A DNA stretch of 64,000 nt from Heliocybe sulcata (Eukaryota; Basidiomycota; Agaricomycetes; Gloeophyllales; Gloeophyllaceae): positions 932,264 through 996,263 of the forward strand of contig ML213506.1 of NCBI GenBank assembly GCA_004369045.1, read 5' to 3'. The notes below the pieces were generated by a model that worked only from the letters and a program-made list of their open reading frames with translations, had not been told where the DNA came from and made no database searches. This document shows, piece by piece, positions 49,702-61,002 of the stretch (positions within the stretch are counted from its first letter, which is position 1; every line of letters begins with the position of its first letter). Position numbers and translations under genes: made by a program.

Positions 49702-52148
49702 CTAGATGCGAGAACCACCGCTGCCTCTTTTACTAATCATTGAAAGACGATGCGACGATAGCGCATCCTCGTTCTGGTGCATCGCCTCGGCGTACCTGGA
49801 TACTTCGTCAGACCGTAGCATATGAGATGCCATACGGCGGACTTACAGCAGCTTATATCGGACAAGTTCACCTTCTAGCTCCTCGTTTTTGAGCCTTGAC
49901 ATCACCAGCTGGTTCTGGCGTCACGAGACTTAATTCAAGAACACAACAGAGATTACCGGGCAAATAAAAGACTTGCCAAAACTTCAACATGCTCCGTGTT
50001 CAATTGCGCTAGGCTGGATTCCAGATTCTTCCTGTATTGTTGAGTACAATCAACGGACTTCACTCGCAGCTGTGTGACAATCTGGACATACACTTGTGCA
50101 GATAAGTTCCTATTGCTATTCCGCAATGCGTCTAATTCGAGCGCATGCGCATCGCGGGCGCGGCACATGTCCTCGTACTCGTGAGCATAGGCGTCCAACA
50201 TGAATGGGGTTATTTTCATAGTCATGGAGTCCTGGACGAACTCGTTGGTTCGATATTTCGGTGCCTTCCCCGATTCTCCTTCAGAGGAATGGTTGTCGTC
50301 CTGTATCTGATGAGGGACAAGGAATCAGGTAAGTGCGAAGTCACTAGGAGGTGCATCACTAGGACAATTACAAACCTGGTAACGATCGAAGACCTTAGTA
50401 TTCAAGAAAGCGAGGATTTCATCAAACTTGAGGGATAGTAGTTTCTCCTCATTCTTGGCGAGAAGGCAAAGGCTGAAGCTAAATATCGCCTCGATACCAT
50501 TGGCTAAGCAGTTATCGAATATTCGAAAGACAATGTCTAGAGGGAACCTGACGATCTTTGAGTGTCCAACGAACACGACATGAAAATATGAGTACACACC
50601 GATAGCTGAATAGCGTCAGGAACCACTGCGAGCAGAACATACTCGACTTGATACCTTGCCGCAGGAAGTGGATATGAAGCACGGGCAACATCTCCTCTAT
50701 CAAACGATCAAACTTTACGACGTCACCGATACTCTTCGCATGTCCGCATTGATCATATGCAGCCTACCTGGAACTGCACAGGAAAAGATCAACCTTGCTT
50801 TAACCAAGGACGCCGCCACTACCGGCGCTTACCAAACGTTGTTGCAGTTTGGGCATTTCTGGGAGGAAATGGCCACGGACGTCATAGGAGTACATTAGCC
50901 GTACAAGGAGGCAGAATGCTTCTTCGTCCGGCATCTAGATAGCATTAGACACAGACAGCTGATTGTGATAGATGATCATACGTTGAGGAGCAGGATTGCT
51001 ACCACAAACGGTAGTCCTTGGCAATACCCGACTTGCGGATCATACCTTCTTCCACCGTCAGAGAAACTCCCGGCGACAACGTTCATCTTACAAAGAGTAC
51101 GCCTTCAAGACGTTGAACAGATTCTCCTGTCCGATACCCTCTCCATCCGTGAAGAACGCATGATGGGGAAACGTTCTACAAAACGGTGTTGTACGGTCAA
51201 CATGCATCACGCAGATCAACCTGCGAGAAGACAATTACCTGCCCAGATCTCGCGAGATAGCCTTTTCATGGGGGCTGCTCTCCTTCAAAAGCTTCAGGTA
51301 CGTAGCTTCTAGCTCGGGATCCTTGGAGGCCGACCTGCAGATATCTCAGCCTCTAAGACATTCTCGTCTGACCTTGACGTTTACATTAACTGCCAGACCA
51401 TACCCCTCAGCGTGTTGGGAATTCCCTTCTCAATAGCAACAGCTAGTTGGTCGGAATGCTCGGATGCGTATGCCTGGTAATCTGCACAAGGGAGCTATGG
51501 GTGGGTCCCAGAAAGATTAATGAGAGCATACCAGAAACAACCAGTCCCCAGAAGTCTTCATCGAGTCAGTTCAATACTGGGACTCAGTGAGGAGGGAAGC
51601 TGCATACCCCAGTCAATCAACTCCTCGGACGTTTCCCTCTCCGCTTCCTGATGCCGTTCATGATGTAACCGCTGAAACTCCTCCTGAAGTTTATGCTGAC
51701 CCTCTAAGCTTATTCGTTTCGTCTTTGGATCGTCTTCGTCTCGCACTCGCTTGAATTCCATACTGGATCGGATAATAGAACGCGCGGATGCATTCGAGCC
51801 AGATTTCTTGTGCAAAGTCTGATCCACAAGAGTAGATGATTCGGAAGGTGCTACGGTCTTCCTCCGATCATCGTCGCCAGGTAGTGGGATGGACTCTACG
51901 GATCTTAACGTCTGCACACTAGACCGAGCACTGAGGGGCACAGTGGAAAAACGAGCGTCGTCCAGACCCACATCGTTGAACTCCGAATCCGCAACAGAGC
52001 TCCGGACAGACGGCGGGCATGGCTGGTGGCTGTCTCGAGGCGACAAGAGTGAATCCAAAGAGTCTGAGTTTGCCATCACGACGGTGCCAGTACTGTCATC
52101 GTCTTGAGTCTCGGCTGCTTCTTTTCCTGCATGATGGCTCTCCGACAT
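49702..52148 (-). CDS. TBC-domain Rab GTPase-activating protein (Gyp5/EVI5-like)
   Basis: Stimulates GTP hydrolysis by Rab GTPases in Golgi-to-surface traffic. The start is the ATG at 52148 (MSESHHAGKEAAETQDDD) and the stop the TAG at 49702-49704. The first 190 residues are disordered and Ser-rich. The TBC domain runs from about 51,540 to 50,330: IEKGIPNTLRGMVWQLMSAS, ISRDLGRTFP with the arginine-finger motif I-x-x-D-x-x-R, VGYCQGLPFVVAILLL with the glutamine finger, then FPLDIVFRIFDNCLANG. A C-terminal coiled coil (MCRARDAHALELDALRNSN, then NQLVMSRLKNEELEGELVRY) matches Gyp5 and EVI5. The final exon begins at about 49,815 and encodes YAEAMHQNEDALS. Several introns are present, not all resolved. 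Confidence 0.92.
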
Positions 52149-52343
52149 GGCTCAGACTAGATGCAATAAGAAATATGACAGAAAACACCGCGAGCCAGCG
52201 ACAGTGATAGACCAGAGGATATAGAGGAGCGGTAGGTTTGTAATTAGCCCCGGTGTATACAAGAAGCCACACGTGCATTGAGAAGGCCTCGATTGTCCGG
52301 CATGTTTACTTGCTGTCTGCGCCACAACTTGTTTCAATCCACC

Positions 52344-53933
52344 ATGTCAGAGAAAGACGCGCAAGAAATCGACCAGCTGATGGACGACGAGTGGATGGAC
52401 GACGACGACGACCCAAATGTCTTCAAAGTGCGCGGGGCATTAGAGGTTGCTCAAGGGAACATGCTTACCACCCAGGAACTACACAGTGAGTACTGCTACC
52501 TGCATCTGTCTGTTTGTCTAATTCACATCTAATTAGGGCTCATCCACGAAGGTCAGATTGACCTGAATCCCGACTACCAGCGAGGTTCGTCTTTGTCCAG
52601 ATCCCAAGTTTCATCAATATTGATCAGGTTGAAGAGGTGGTGTGGCCTGAAACTAAACAGATACGCCTCATCGATTCACTATTTCGCAACTTTTATATCC
52701 CTCCTATTGTCTTTGCCGTCAGACCCGATGAGGATGGAGAGATGGTCCGGGTATGCGTGGACGGGAAGCAGCGCTTAACGTCGATTCAGAAGTTCTTCGA
52801 CGGGCAAGTACGTCTTGGGCCACCCCTGTCACTCGCTGTCTGAGCAGAAGCCTGCTGACCCCATCACCCGTAGATACCTCGTGCGTTTATATCTACCTTT
52901 CAAGCGGATGACATACCCATACATCCCATTAGACAAGGATCCTGCGACAGGTAGAAGTTGGTATTATACTTCGCCAGATAATCTCAGGAGCTCTCGTCTT
53001 GAGGTACCAGAGTACTACAAGAAAGTGTTTGCGTCCAAAACAATTATTTGCGGTACATCGTATTTGTCTTGTCCTGGCCGAATACTCACTTGACTCCGCC
53101 AGCCGAATACCGCAATCTGACACCAGCGATGGAACGCGAGATCTTCCAGAGAGTTCAACTGGGTATGGCGCTCAATGCTGCAGAGAAGTTGCAAGCCATT
53201 GCTTCTCCCCGAGGACAGTGGATCTCGCAACTGCAGACCAAATGGGTCATACCCGATACCGGCCTGGCCTCCGTACTCGACTGGGATATCAGACGCGGCC
53301 GAGATTTCCAAAACTTTGCCTCGATGATATACATTTGCGATAATCTCCCTGCCACCCACACTACCCCAACGCCCCAAAAGCTGGAGAACTGGCTTGCGAA
53401 TGAGAGCTCACCACCGCCTGCGTTCAAGGATTCCATCGAAGAAGTTCTTACGGAGATGTGGTACATTGCGAGCACACCGGCTCTATCCTTCTGTTTCAAG
53501 AAGCCGAAGGAGCGGGTGGCGCCCGTCGAGTTCGTATTCATTGGTGCGTTATCTCTCCTTATCCGACTATACTAGGTAACTGATTGAATTGAAATCGTAT
53601 GGTCCAGGTGTCCTGTTGTTCCTTACACCCCAGGCCGAGCACGAAGAGCGCGCTCAGCACATCTACAACATGCGAAAATACATCCGCGACGAGTTCCGCG
53701 ACGTCCGGAACAACAGCAAGGTAGTCAAAGCGCTCTGGGCGTACCTGGAGCGCAATCTGATTGGTGCGACTGGTGCTCGGAAATTGAATGATGGACAGAG
53801 AACGCGAGGCAGCTTGGGTTCGGTTTCGAAGAGGCGAAAACAGCAGGCGAGCTCCGAGGGCGATGACTCGGATGATTACAGCAGCTACAGGCAGAAAAGG
53901 GGTACACAGAAAGCTCGGCGTGGACGGCGATGA
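52344..53933 (+). CDS. DUF262-domain protein
   Basis: Seven exons join in phase: 52344-52485, 52537-52584, 52635-52807, 52874-52880, 52933-53052, 53103-53543 and 53608-53933, giving 418 residues. An acidic N-terminus (DDEWMDDDDDP) precedes the DUF262 (ParB-like) core: GQIDLNPDYQREVVWPETKQ, RLIDSLFRNFYIPPIVFA and CVDGKQRLTSIQKFFDGQIP, the DGxQR signature. A helical middle (LTPAMEREIFQRVQLGMAL, LDWDIRRGRDFQNFA) and a Lys/Arg-rich tail (SKRRKQQ, KARRGRR), probably a nuclear signal, follow. In bacteria this fold is the NTP-dependent nuclease half of GmrSD-type restriction enzymes; fungal members have no settled function. The C-terminal DUF1524 HNH nuclease found in many bacterial partners is absent. 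Kozak context CCACCATG supports the start. It is divergent from the RabGAP gene (195 bases). Confidence 0.88.
52874..52880 (+). other. 7-base microexon of the DUF262 gene
   Basis: ATACCTC lies between CCCGTAG and GTGCGTTT. It supplies Ile-Pro-(His) between DGQ and KDPATGRSWYY and is needed for phase, since exon 3 ends in phase 0 and exon 5 starts with two bases of a codon. Confidence 0.8.
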
Positions 53934-54097
53934 ATCCTACGGATGGTGACATGTTGAAGAAGTTTGTATCGGACATACAACTCATGCGGCAGGTACATAA
54001 GGGCTGCGTTGGGTCGGGTATGTGAATTGGTGACCCCGACGCTCCTCCGTGTATTAATACTACATGTACATTAAAGTATTGTACTCTTGTAGTGTCG

Positions 54098-55674
54098 TTA
54101 ATTTATCCCATCATGATGGAACACTCTTTGTTGGGTATCGAATTGCGACACGTCTTGCGCTGATGTAGGAGATTTGCAAATTGTTAGGTGAGGTGCAGCA
54201 AAACCTTCCGTCCCGAAAGTCAGTTGTAGTTACAACTCATGGTACGAAGGTCGGACATGCCCTCACCATGCAAAAAGAGGCGACTTCTCCGAGAATCGTG
54301 TACAACGGAAGTAATGCCAGAGGCGATGGAGCCATCATCTTCGAATACCTACATTGGCTCGGGCATCAACGGAGGCATCGCATGCAAACACACAGTACGG
54401 ACCTTTTCGACTCTATACTTACGAATCGAGCGATCGTTATGAGCAAGAGAAATTTGGTGAGCGGACGAAGGGGCTTTGATTGCAGGATTGATGAAGTGTT
54501 TGAAACGAGTCCAGAGCACTCTCGGGAACCCTAAGACCATGGATGAGTGACTCTCTCCTACGGACCTAAAGGCGTTTGTATTACCAGCTACCCATAGAGT
54601 CCCATCCCAGTCGAGAGCAATATTATCTGAGAGGCGGTCTGAGAGAACGCGCGCATGATATATAAGCCATAATGTCGCGACCACTTGAGACTGACCCAGT
54701 GGTATAACATCCTTCACAAGGAGGGTATCATCTGGCTGTCTCTGCATGACGCGTAGCTGGGGAGCAGCGCTGCTTGCAACGTAGTAGGTATCGTTTGCAG
54801 CTCGCGTAATGCCATTTGGCCCTGGAAGATTCTTCGCAGCGTGTTTGCACCCTGTATCGATCTCGCAGTAGCCTACTGAAGCCAGCGGCCAGCCGAAGAA
54901 CGCTTCCAGATGTCGTGACTGCAAGATATGGGTCAGCAATCAGACACTAGAACGGAGTTGGGAACCACCTACAAATCCTGTCTTTGAGCCGTGATCATTC
55001 GTAAAGTAGAAGCTGCGGCCCGTAGACGAGCCCGCGATGTCGTTAGGTGTCTTGATAACTGGATGTTCGATTGTCATAATATGCTGAAGAATGGACGAGC
55101 CAGCCGACGTCTTGAATATCTCTACACTCGAGTCGGCACCATGCACCTTCGGGTCCAAGTCACCGAGTGGTCTTCGGTGGTTTACCAAGTAGACAAATAG
55201 TTGGTTGGCATTAGACGCAGATGGCACAACGTCCATCCCGTGTAGGGACATGTCGCGACGGAAGTCATACCCTCGGAACTGCAGACGAGTAATCCTGGAG
55301 GTAATGGGGTCGTATACGGCTACATGGTCCTCCCGCGACATTCCCTCCACATTGAAATTGGATATGGCGGGAGTCCAGTGCGTCCGGCTGGACTGCGTAG
55401 AGCATGCGAGATACAGCAAGCCGGTGGCTTCATGAAGTACAATCTCTGCATTCCCGCAAGTCACCTCGTGCAACTCGACGACTTGTGGACTGGTGCACTC
55501 ACTCTCGCAAGCCTGCAACTCAGGCACAGTCCGACACTGCGTATTCCCTGTGGGCTGCAGCTGCCGGCCCACTCCCAGTATCCGCAGACGGGGCTTTAAG
55601 TGTGCATGGTAGACAACGGTCGCCGAACAGAGAGCAATAAGTGCCGTGACGGCGAGTGGGTATATGCGCATCAT
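54098..55674 (-). CDS. Paraoxonase/arylesterase-like beta-propeller
   Basis: A calcium-dependent six-bladed beta-propeller hydrolase related to serum paraoxonase and SMP-30. The start is the ATG at 55674 (MMRIYPLAVTALIALCSATV); the N-terminal hydrophobic helix is a signal anchor, as in paraoxonases. The body shows CGNAEIVLHEATGLLYLACS, DHVAVYDPITSRITRLQFRGY, SLHGMDVVPS, LFVYLVNHRRP, SSVEIFKTS, KTPNDIAGSSTGRSFYFTNDHGSKTG (Asn/Asp calcium ligands), LPGPNGITRAANDTYYVASS and NIALDWDGTLWVAGN. The C-terminal part (54180-54360) reads VFEDDGSIASGITSVVHDS...RLFLHG, then by my splice FAAPHLTICK and the stop at 54098. If that last intron is wrong, a TGA at about 54,230 ends the protein earlier. Substrates (lactones or aryl esters) are inferred from the family. 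Confidence 0.87.
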
Positions 55675-56308
55675 ACTGAAGCTGGAGGACACGGGGATTC
55701 GGCTACGTTGACCGCTCTGCGACCTGCATATTATACTGGATCAAAACATTGAAAATGCACGAGGATCCGCGAGTGGCAAGGAAAGGACCCGCAGGCTGCA
55801 GCGTGACGGTCTTCTGGTCCGGCACGGCGAGGTATCGTGCCTCGATGGTGCGAAGAGAGCGCGCAACTCCTTTCGTCGCGTCTCCTTTATAAGGACGCGA
55901 GCTCTCCCTTAAGCTCCTCATTGTCGCGCACATCCTCGGATTCCTCGCCGGTCACTTACTGCTTCCGCGAGAGGATACGCATTCGCATTTGATTTACTGA
56001 CACCCCGGCTATCTAAGAGCTCCAGCGCGGGACCTTTTAATTACGATCCTCGCTAGTCAATCGTATCTTCACTGCAATCGTGACGCGACGCCTACTTGCC
56101 CGGCGTTTCATTGTTCGCTTCCTGCACCTATAGCGTCAGCGACATTCACCACAGCTTCTTCTGCAAATCAGCGGAACGATAGCCGGAGGTTACGCACTCA
56201 GTCGCCGACTCTGCACAAAGACCCAAAGCATGTCGCTTGTAGCATAGCGTCGCGTGGAGATTTTATAGAGAATACAAGTGAGAAACGTAACTACAGCATG
56301 CCAGAAGT
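55675..56308. other. Intergenic, arylesterase promoter and RPS2 3' flank
   Basis: No gene is recognised in these 634 bases. A TTATAAAGG-like element on the minus strand at about 55,886-55,894 lies some 210 bases upstream of the arylesterase ATG and could be its TATA box, if the leader is long. Confidence 0.45.
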
Positions 56309-57190
56309 CTAGTAAGCCTTCTTGCCCGCGGTAAGCTGCAGGTGAGCAGAGTGCTCGTCGTAGGGGACCTTGGACAATGGGATCTCGCGCCACAGGTCGG
56401 GCGTGAGGAATGCGTATGTTTTTGTGATCTAGGAAATCATGAGCACAGATCCCGCATCGGAAGCTTGGGTGACTTACAGCCATGAAAGTAGCCTTCAAGA
56501 AGTTACCCATCGTGGCAGTCGAGCCCTTCGATGACGTGTAGACGTCCTCGACACCAGCGAGCTGCAACAGGCGCTTGGATGCCGGCGCGGCAACAATACC
56601 GGTTCCGCGAGGCGCGGGGATGAGACGGCACATAACGGAACCACTCTTGCCACTGACTTTCGAGGGCACAGTGTGGGGCTCTCCGAGCTTAGCACCCCAG
56701 TAACCTCTCCGGACCGGAATGACAGAGAGCTTGGCGAGGATGATAGCACCACGGATCGCAGTAGCGACTTCCTTTGCGCACTTGACACCCAATCCGACGT
56801 GACCGTCGAAGTCGCCGATAGCAACGAATGCCTTGAAACGTGTACGCTGACCAGCACGGGTCTGCTTCTGGACGGGCATGATCTTCATAACTTCGTCCTT
56901 GAGCTTGGGCAGGAAGAAGTCGACGATCTGGTACTCCTTCACGGGCAGGGAGAAGAGGTATATTTCCTCCATGGACTTGATCTTGCCGTCCTTAACGAGA
57001 CGGCCCAACTTGGTGACAGGGACCCTATACGTCCCGTTAGTATCCAGTACTTCGGTAGGTACATTGACACCACGTACCACTCCTTCTCCTCGTCCTTGCG
57101 GCCACCACGGCGAGGTCCGCGACGGCCCCTGCCACGGTCACCACCACGACCACGCCCGAATCCACCACGTCCGCGTCCAGCGTCAGCCAT
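56309..57190 (-). CDS. RPS2: Small-subunit ribosomal protein uS5 (RPS2)
   Basis: A 40S ribosomal protein at the mRNA entry side. Three exons join in phase: 57078-57190, 56478-57024 and 56309-56428, giving 259 residues. The N-terminus is the typical RG-rich arginine-methylation region ([21 protein letters not shown]). KEW joins across intron 1 to [15 protein letters not shown], followed by [14 protein letters not shown], the S5 signature [40 protein letters not shown] and [18 protein letters not shown]. The last exon encodes [13 protein letters not shown]...YDEHSAHL. All features match the eukaryotic family. Confidence 0.98.
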
Positions 57191-57915
57191 TTGAAGTCGG
57201 GAGAGAGTTACTGCAACAAAGCGTAAGCCGATACCTCATGTCGAAGACCAGGATTCCATTAGCGCCGCCTCATCCATCCAAGTTTCTAGCAACCAATCCA
57301 TCCGCCCAAACTTCGACTCAGATCCCAGAATTTCTCCCAGACATCCATGACCACTCTCTTCAACGGTGAGGACAACCCAGCGATGCGAAATGTACTCACG
57401 TCTTGAGGTACGGGAGAGTCGTGCGTTGAAGCTCGAACTTAGTCGATAGGACCAGTAAGAATCGCGGCAAAGACCGGACCGGGCGATACTATCCGTGAGA
57501 ACCGGAACAATCTCCGGATACTTTGTGGACCATTGTGGCGGACAAGTGGCACTTTTTATTCTCTTTTTGCTCCCGGACAGCTCGTAGCCATTACTATAAT
57601 TTATTTAACTTGCTGCAAGACCTGCAGCTGTACCCTCAGATTTCCAAGAGAATCTGAACATGTCCGATGGTCCGAAGGGATAAAGTTAGCGTTGGAGTCG
57701 ATAGGCAGAGACTGCGCCACGAGGCTTATGTAATGCACATGCGGCAAATATAAGATCTGGTCGCAAGGTTTCATAGCCCCAACCGCTGACCGAACGCCCC
57801 GTGTTGCCGCACTCTGTCTGTGAGTCCACGATGAATCTCCTGTCGAAGCCGTGCATTGCTCAAAAAGCCGATACTTACAGATCCCGCGCTCAATTCGCAA
57901 CGAAGTTGGCACCTC
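57191..57915. other. Divergent promoter region RPS2/antizyme
   Basis: 725 bases separate the two start codons. Pyrimidine-rich tracts occur near the RPS2 side. No further gene or clear TATA box is seen. 5' UTR introns are possible on either side. Confidence 0.5.
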
Positions 57916-59005
57916 ATGTCGAATATTATAATGTCGAATTGTACCAAACCGCAATCTAGTCTTTGCCCCACGTATGTCGTTCCGTTGTTCAGACTGATGC
58001 TTGCGTACTGACATTCCACTTACAGCAACGGCCGTCAAGCCGTTGGGGATGGGGCTCTCTCCTTTGACGCTGCGCCTAGTGTTCTCGCCGTCTGCCACAT
58101 GCAAGGCGCCGACGACCTCTACTACTACTCTACTACGTTCTCTGGCGGACCCGGGGTAGGTGCTTACTGCCTCGATATCTTACTCATCGCTTACCTATCG
58201 GCCAATTTAGTGGCGTTTTTGACATCCCTAACGAGAAATGCCCTCCTGACCGAGGGTCGTCGGACTGGGTGACAGACAGTCCGGCGCGTATCTTCTCTAC
58301 CTCTCCCGTTTCCGACCGATCATCTATCTTTTCCTTGCCTGAAGCGGAATACTTCCCGAAAGCCGTGGTATACCCGCCGACACCCCCGCCTGAAGATGTA
58401 CACACCGCGCTGAAGTCGTTCTCGCGTGTACCAGCAGCAGTAGTAGCCTCACCTCAAGCAATCCGTGGCAGAGTGAGCGCGCCCGTCGAAGAGTTGATAA
58501 CCCCGCCCCTTACTCCGGATGATGGAGAAGAAGGTGATGGCAGCGTCTCAGCGATCAGCGCTAAGCAGTCGAATGCTGCTTTAGATTTCCTGACTGTTCT
58601 GTTCCCTCGCAATGGTCTCAGTGCTTTGCCATATGCCAAGAGCGTCTCCATCTCGGCTCCTAATGGGGGAGCGACGTTCGATGGGGTCGTTCTGGAGTTA
58701 CCGGACAAACCGAAGACTTTCTATGTCAATGGCCGTAATGCTGACAGCGTCAACTTGAGGGAAAGGTACGTGATCCACACCGATCTCAAGTATATTGGAA
58801 GCTCAATCGTCTGCACAGCATCACTGCACTCTTAGATCTAGCCGACGAGCAATTGCAGTGCTCAGCGCTGATAATCGCACTTGAGCGTGCCTCCCCAGTA
58901 TTGGGCGACCTGCTGCATGCTTTGATGTATGTTGGTGGCACAGTTGTTACCAAACCTCCCTTCCAGGCAGACCCCGCGTTCGTGCTGGTTGGGTTGGAGA
59001 TTTGA
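57916..59005 (+). CDS. OAZ1: Ornithine decarboxylase antizyme (+1 frameshift)
   Basis: Binds ornithine decarboxylase and targets it for proteasomal destruction when polyamines are high. ORF1: 57916-57971, 58026-58155 and 58211-58219, ending at UUU before the stop TGA (58220-58222). ORF2 starts one base later: 58221-58765 and 58819-59005. Together they give 308 residues, with one base (58220) skipped. ORF1 reads MSNIIMSNCTKPQ..., ...YYYSTTFSGGPGWRF; ORF2 begins DIPNEKCPPDRGSSD. The C-terminal domain shows the antizyme fold: TFYVNGRNADSVNL, then SITALLDLADEQLQCSALIIAL and LMYVGGTVVTKPPFQADPAFVLVGLEI. Intron phase fits throughout apart from the frameshift itself. A second in-frame ATG at 57931 is an alternative start. 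Confidence 0.9.
58217..58223 (+). promoter_or_regulatory. OAZ1: Programmed +1 frameshift site TTT-TGA-C
   Basis: ORF1 reads TGG-CGT-TTT-TGA (58211-58222). Slipping one base forward gives TTT-GAC-ATC-CCT-AAC and enters ORF2. Antizyme genes of animals and fungi need such a polyamine-stimulated +1 shift; the best-known site is UCC-UGA, and UUU-UGA is the version I recall from nematodes. Confidence 0.8.
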
Positions 59006-59389
59006 GCGGGCTAGCAGGTTTCGATTCAGTAGGATGACAAGGGCGCTCGGACAGGATGTCCTTTACATACTTTCTTGGTTGCATGTTTCGGTCGGTTAAC
59101 CTCTGTACGTAGTTGCGGGGATGTATCTCATGCTTCTTTGTACCCATGCTGTGCGTCTTTGTGATGCGCGAGTGATGCACAAGGCTCTTCGCTTGCTCTC
59201 CCTCCAGCATGTTGTCTGGGGTGTTCTTTGTTCTTTCGAGTCATGGCAACAGTGCCCCTTGCGTTTGACAGCTCTTTTACGTTCTGTCGCGCTGCTGCGT
59301 GTATATAAAGGCCCCGAGGATCAAGGCAGGAGGATATCTACCAAACTGTCCCGGCGACCTAGGCACCCTGTCCGAGTCCTACGATTGTA
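59006..59389 (+). other. Antizyme 3' flank and Smr-gene promoter
   Basis: This 384-base gap is T/G-rich, with a TATA box at 59302-59309 for the downstream gene. No other gene is seen. Confidence 0.55.
59302..59309 (+). promoter_or_regulatory. TATA box of the Smr-domain gene
   Basis: TATATAAA lies 81 bases before the ATG at 59390, a normal distance for a fungal promoter with a 30-50 base leader. Confidence 0.6.
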
Positions 59390-60426
59390 ATGTCTATCCT
59401 AGGGCAGATATTCAATGCCTTTGTACGGTTGCTGTGCGGCGACCAGCCACAGCAGCAGCCTGCAACTGAGCAGCAACCTCCGTACAAACCACCTAGTCCG
59501 AGGCCACAACAAGGACGGCCACCAGAGAAACCACATGCTCCATCCCCTCCTCGTCCGCACGGCCATGTAGTACGTTCACACTTAGCCAGGCGGAGTGGAA
59601 TCACAGTGCTGACTTGTCTATGGCTATGTAGAACCAGAACCAGATCAACCAGCAGAATGAGCACTACGTGAGCTTGCGAGACCGTGCTCGGGAGGAGGGC
59701 GCGCAGATGGCGAAGTGCTTCGAAGAGAGCAAGGCTGCATATTCTAGTGGTGATGGTGCACGGGCCAAGGAACTGTCGAATGAGGGACACAGACATGAGG
59801 CGGAGATGCATCGTCTGAATGCGCAGGCGAGCGAATGGATCTTTATTGGTGAGTATACCATGATACGGACACAGAGTACAGAGGTGACACTGACCGGCTC
59901 TATGCGTAGAGAACAACAAGGTATGCTATATTGAGGCCGTCCTTCCAATCTCTACTAAGACTGCCTCGCAATCCAGGACAGTCAACCGGGCGAAGTGGAC
60001 CTGCACGGGTTGTTCGTCAAGGAGGCCATCTCTTACACAGATCGTGCCATTCAAGACGCTCGAGGACGAGGAGAGTCCGAGATACGCCTCATCGTCGGTA
60101 GGTGACTTGTCCTTCGATCCTGAAACGTGGTAATCAATGTTTTTCGCATCTAGGCAAGGGTCTGCACTCTCCTAATGGTATGGCAAAATTAGAGCCAGCT
60201 ATAAAGGATTTAATGCAAAAGTACGTTCATTTCGAAGATCTAAGTACGCTCTTACCTGACTTGAGGATGTCCCAGACATGGTTTGGTCGCGGAGTTGGAT
60301 CCCCAGAACTCTGGCGTGCTCATAGTTGATCTTGACGGACAGAGCAAGGGACGAGGACCAGTGCTTGGCCCAGAAGAAATCATGGGCAAGCTGAAGTCAG
60401 ACCGAGAGGGTTGTGTCATCATGTAG
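59390..60426 (+). CDS. DUF1771-Smr domain protein
   Basis: Six exons join in phase: 59390-59566, 59632-59848, 59910-59920, 59977-60097, 60154-60220 and 60276-60426, giving 247 residues. A Pro/Gln-rich N-terminus precedes a DUF1771 helical hairpin (LRDRAREEGAQMAKCFEESK...YSSGDGARAKELSNEGHRH) and an Smr domain: VDLHGLFVKEAISYTDRAI (the LDxHG motif), LIVGKGLHSPNGMAKLEPAI (the TGxG-like loop) and GLVAELDPQNSGVLIVDL. Smr domains bind RNA and in some proteins (Cue2, NONU-1) cleave it; the yeast DUF1771-Smr protein YPL199C has the same layout. Exon 3 is an 11-base microexon. An RNA-related function is inferred from the family. Confidence 0.9.
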
Positions 60427-61002
60427 TCGGACGCATACATTGCAGCGACCGTCGAAGCAGTTGTACGTATAGAGTTTCCGCCGGTGGGGCCATGGAGGTG
60501 GTCTGTATATATTGCGATATTTCTTGGATCCCTCTCATGAAGACATTTCTGACGATAGAGCCGGGCTCAGCTCTGCACAGGTACCTGCCAGACTCCGCAA
60601 TTTCTCGCCGATTTCGCATCCGTTCGCTAACCCTCATCTGCAGATCGGCCTTCTGGACCGGCTGCGTATTTATACATCGTCCGCTTGAGCAATTAGATCT
60701 GATATAACTTCAAGAAGCGTCAGCCGAAGGTCTTGAGAAGGCAACCACCATCTGCAACAGAGCATCCCCCGCGTCAAGTTATGCCCCATCTGGTAATATT
60801 CTATACTTATTGCTAAACTCAAACTCACAAGCTATGAAGGCTTGTTCGGGCAATGTTGGGACCGACTACTCATCTTTCTCTCAGCTACATATTCATTGCC
60901 CGTGTTGAACGGTTCTGCGGTCGAGCTCCTTCTCCGATACTGTTAGGCCGAGGATCCGGTCGTTGACCATACCCATCTTTGCCGAACTACTGGTCTTTCG
61001 CG
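60427..61002. other. Intergenic, no gene recognised
   Basis: 576 bases between the Smr gene and the oxidase. A 98-codon frame (60411-60707) overlaps the Smr stop and has no family resemblance. Confidence 0.5.

Noticed and set aside
58244-58250. TCC-TGA-C, the classic antizyme frameshift heptamer
   Set aside because: It lies in a third frame with a TAA four codons upstream and cannot be reached from ORF1. ORF2 already reads through it as PPD. The TTT-TGA-C 27 bases earlier fits both frames.
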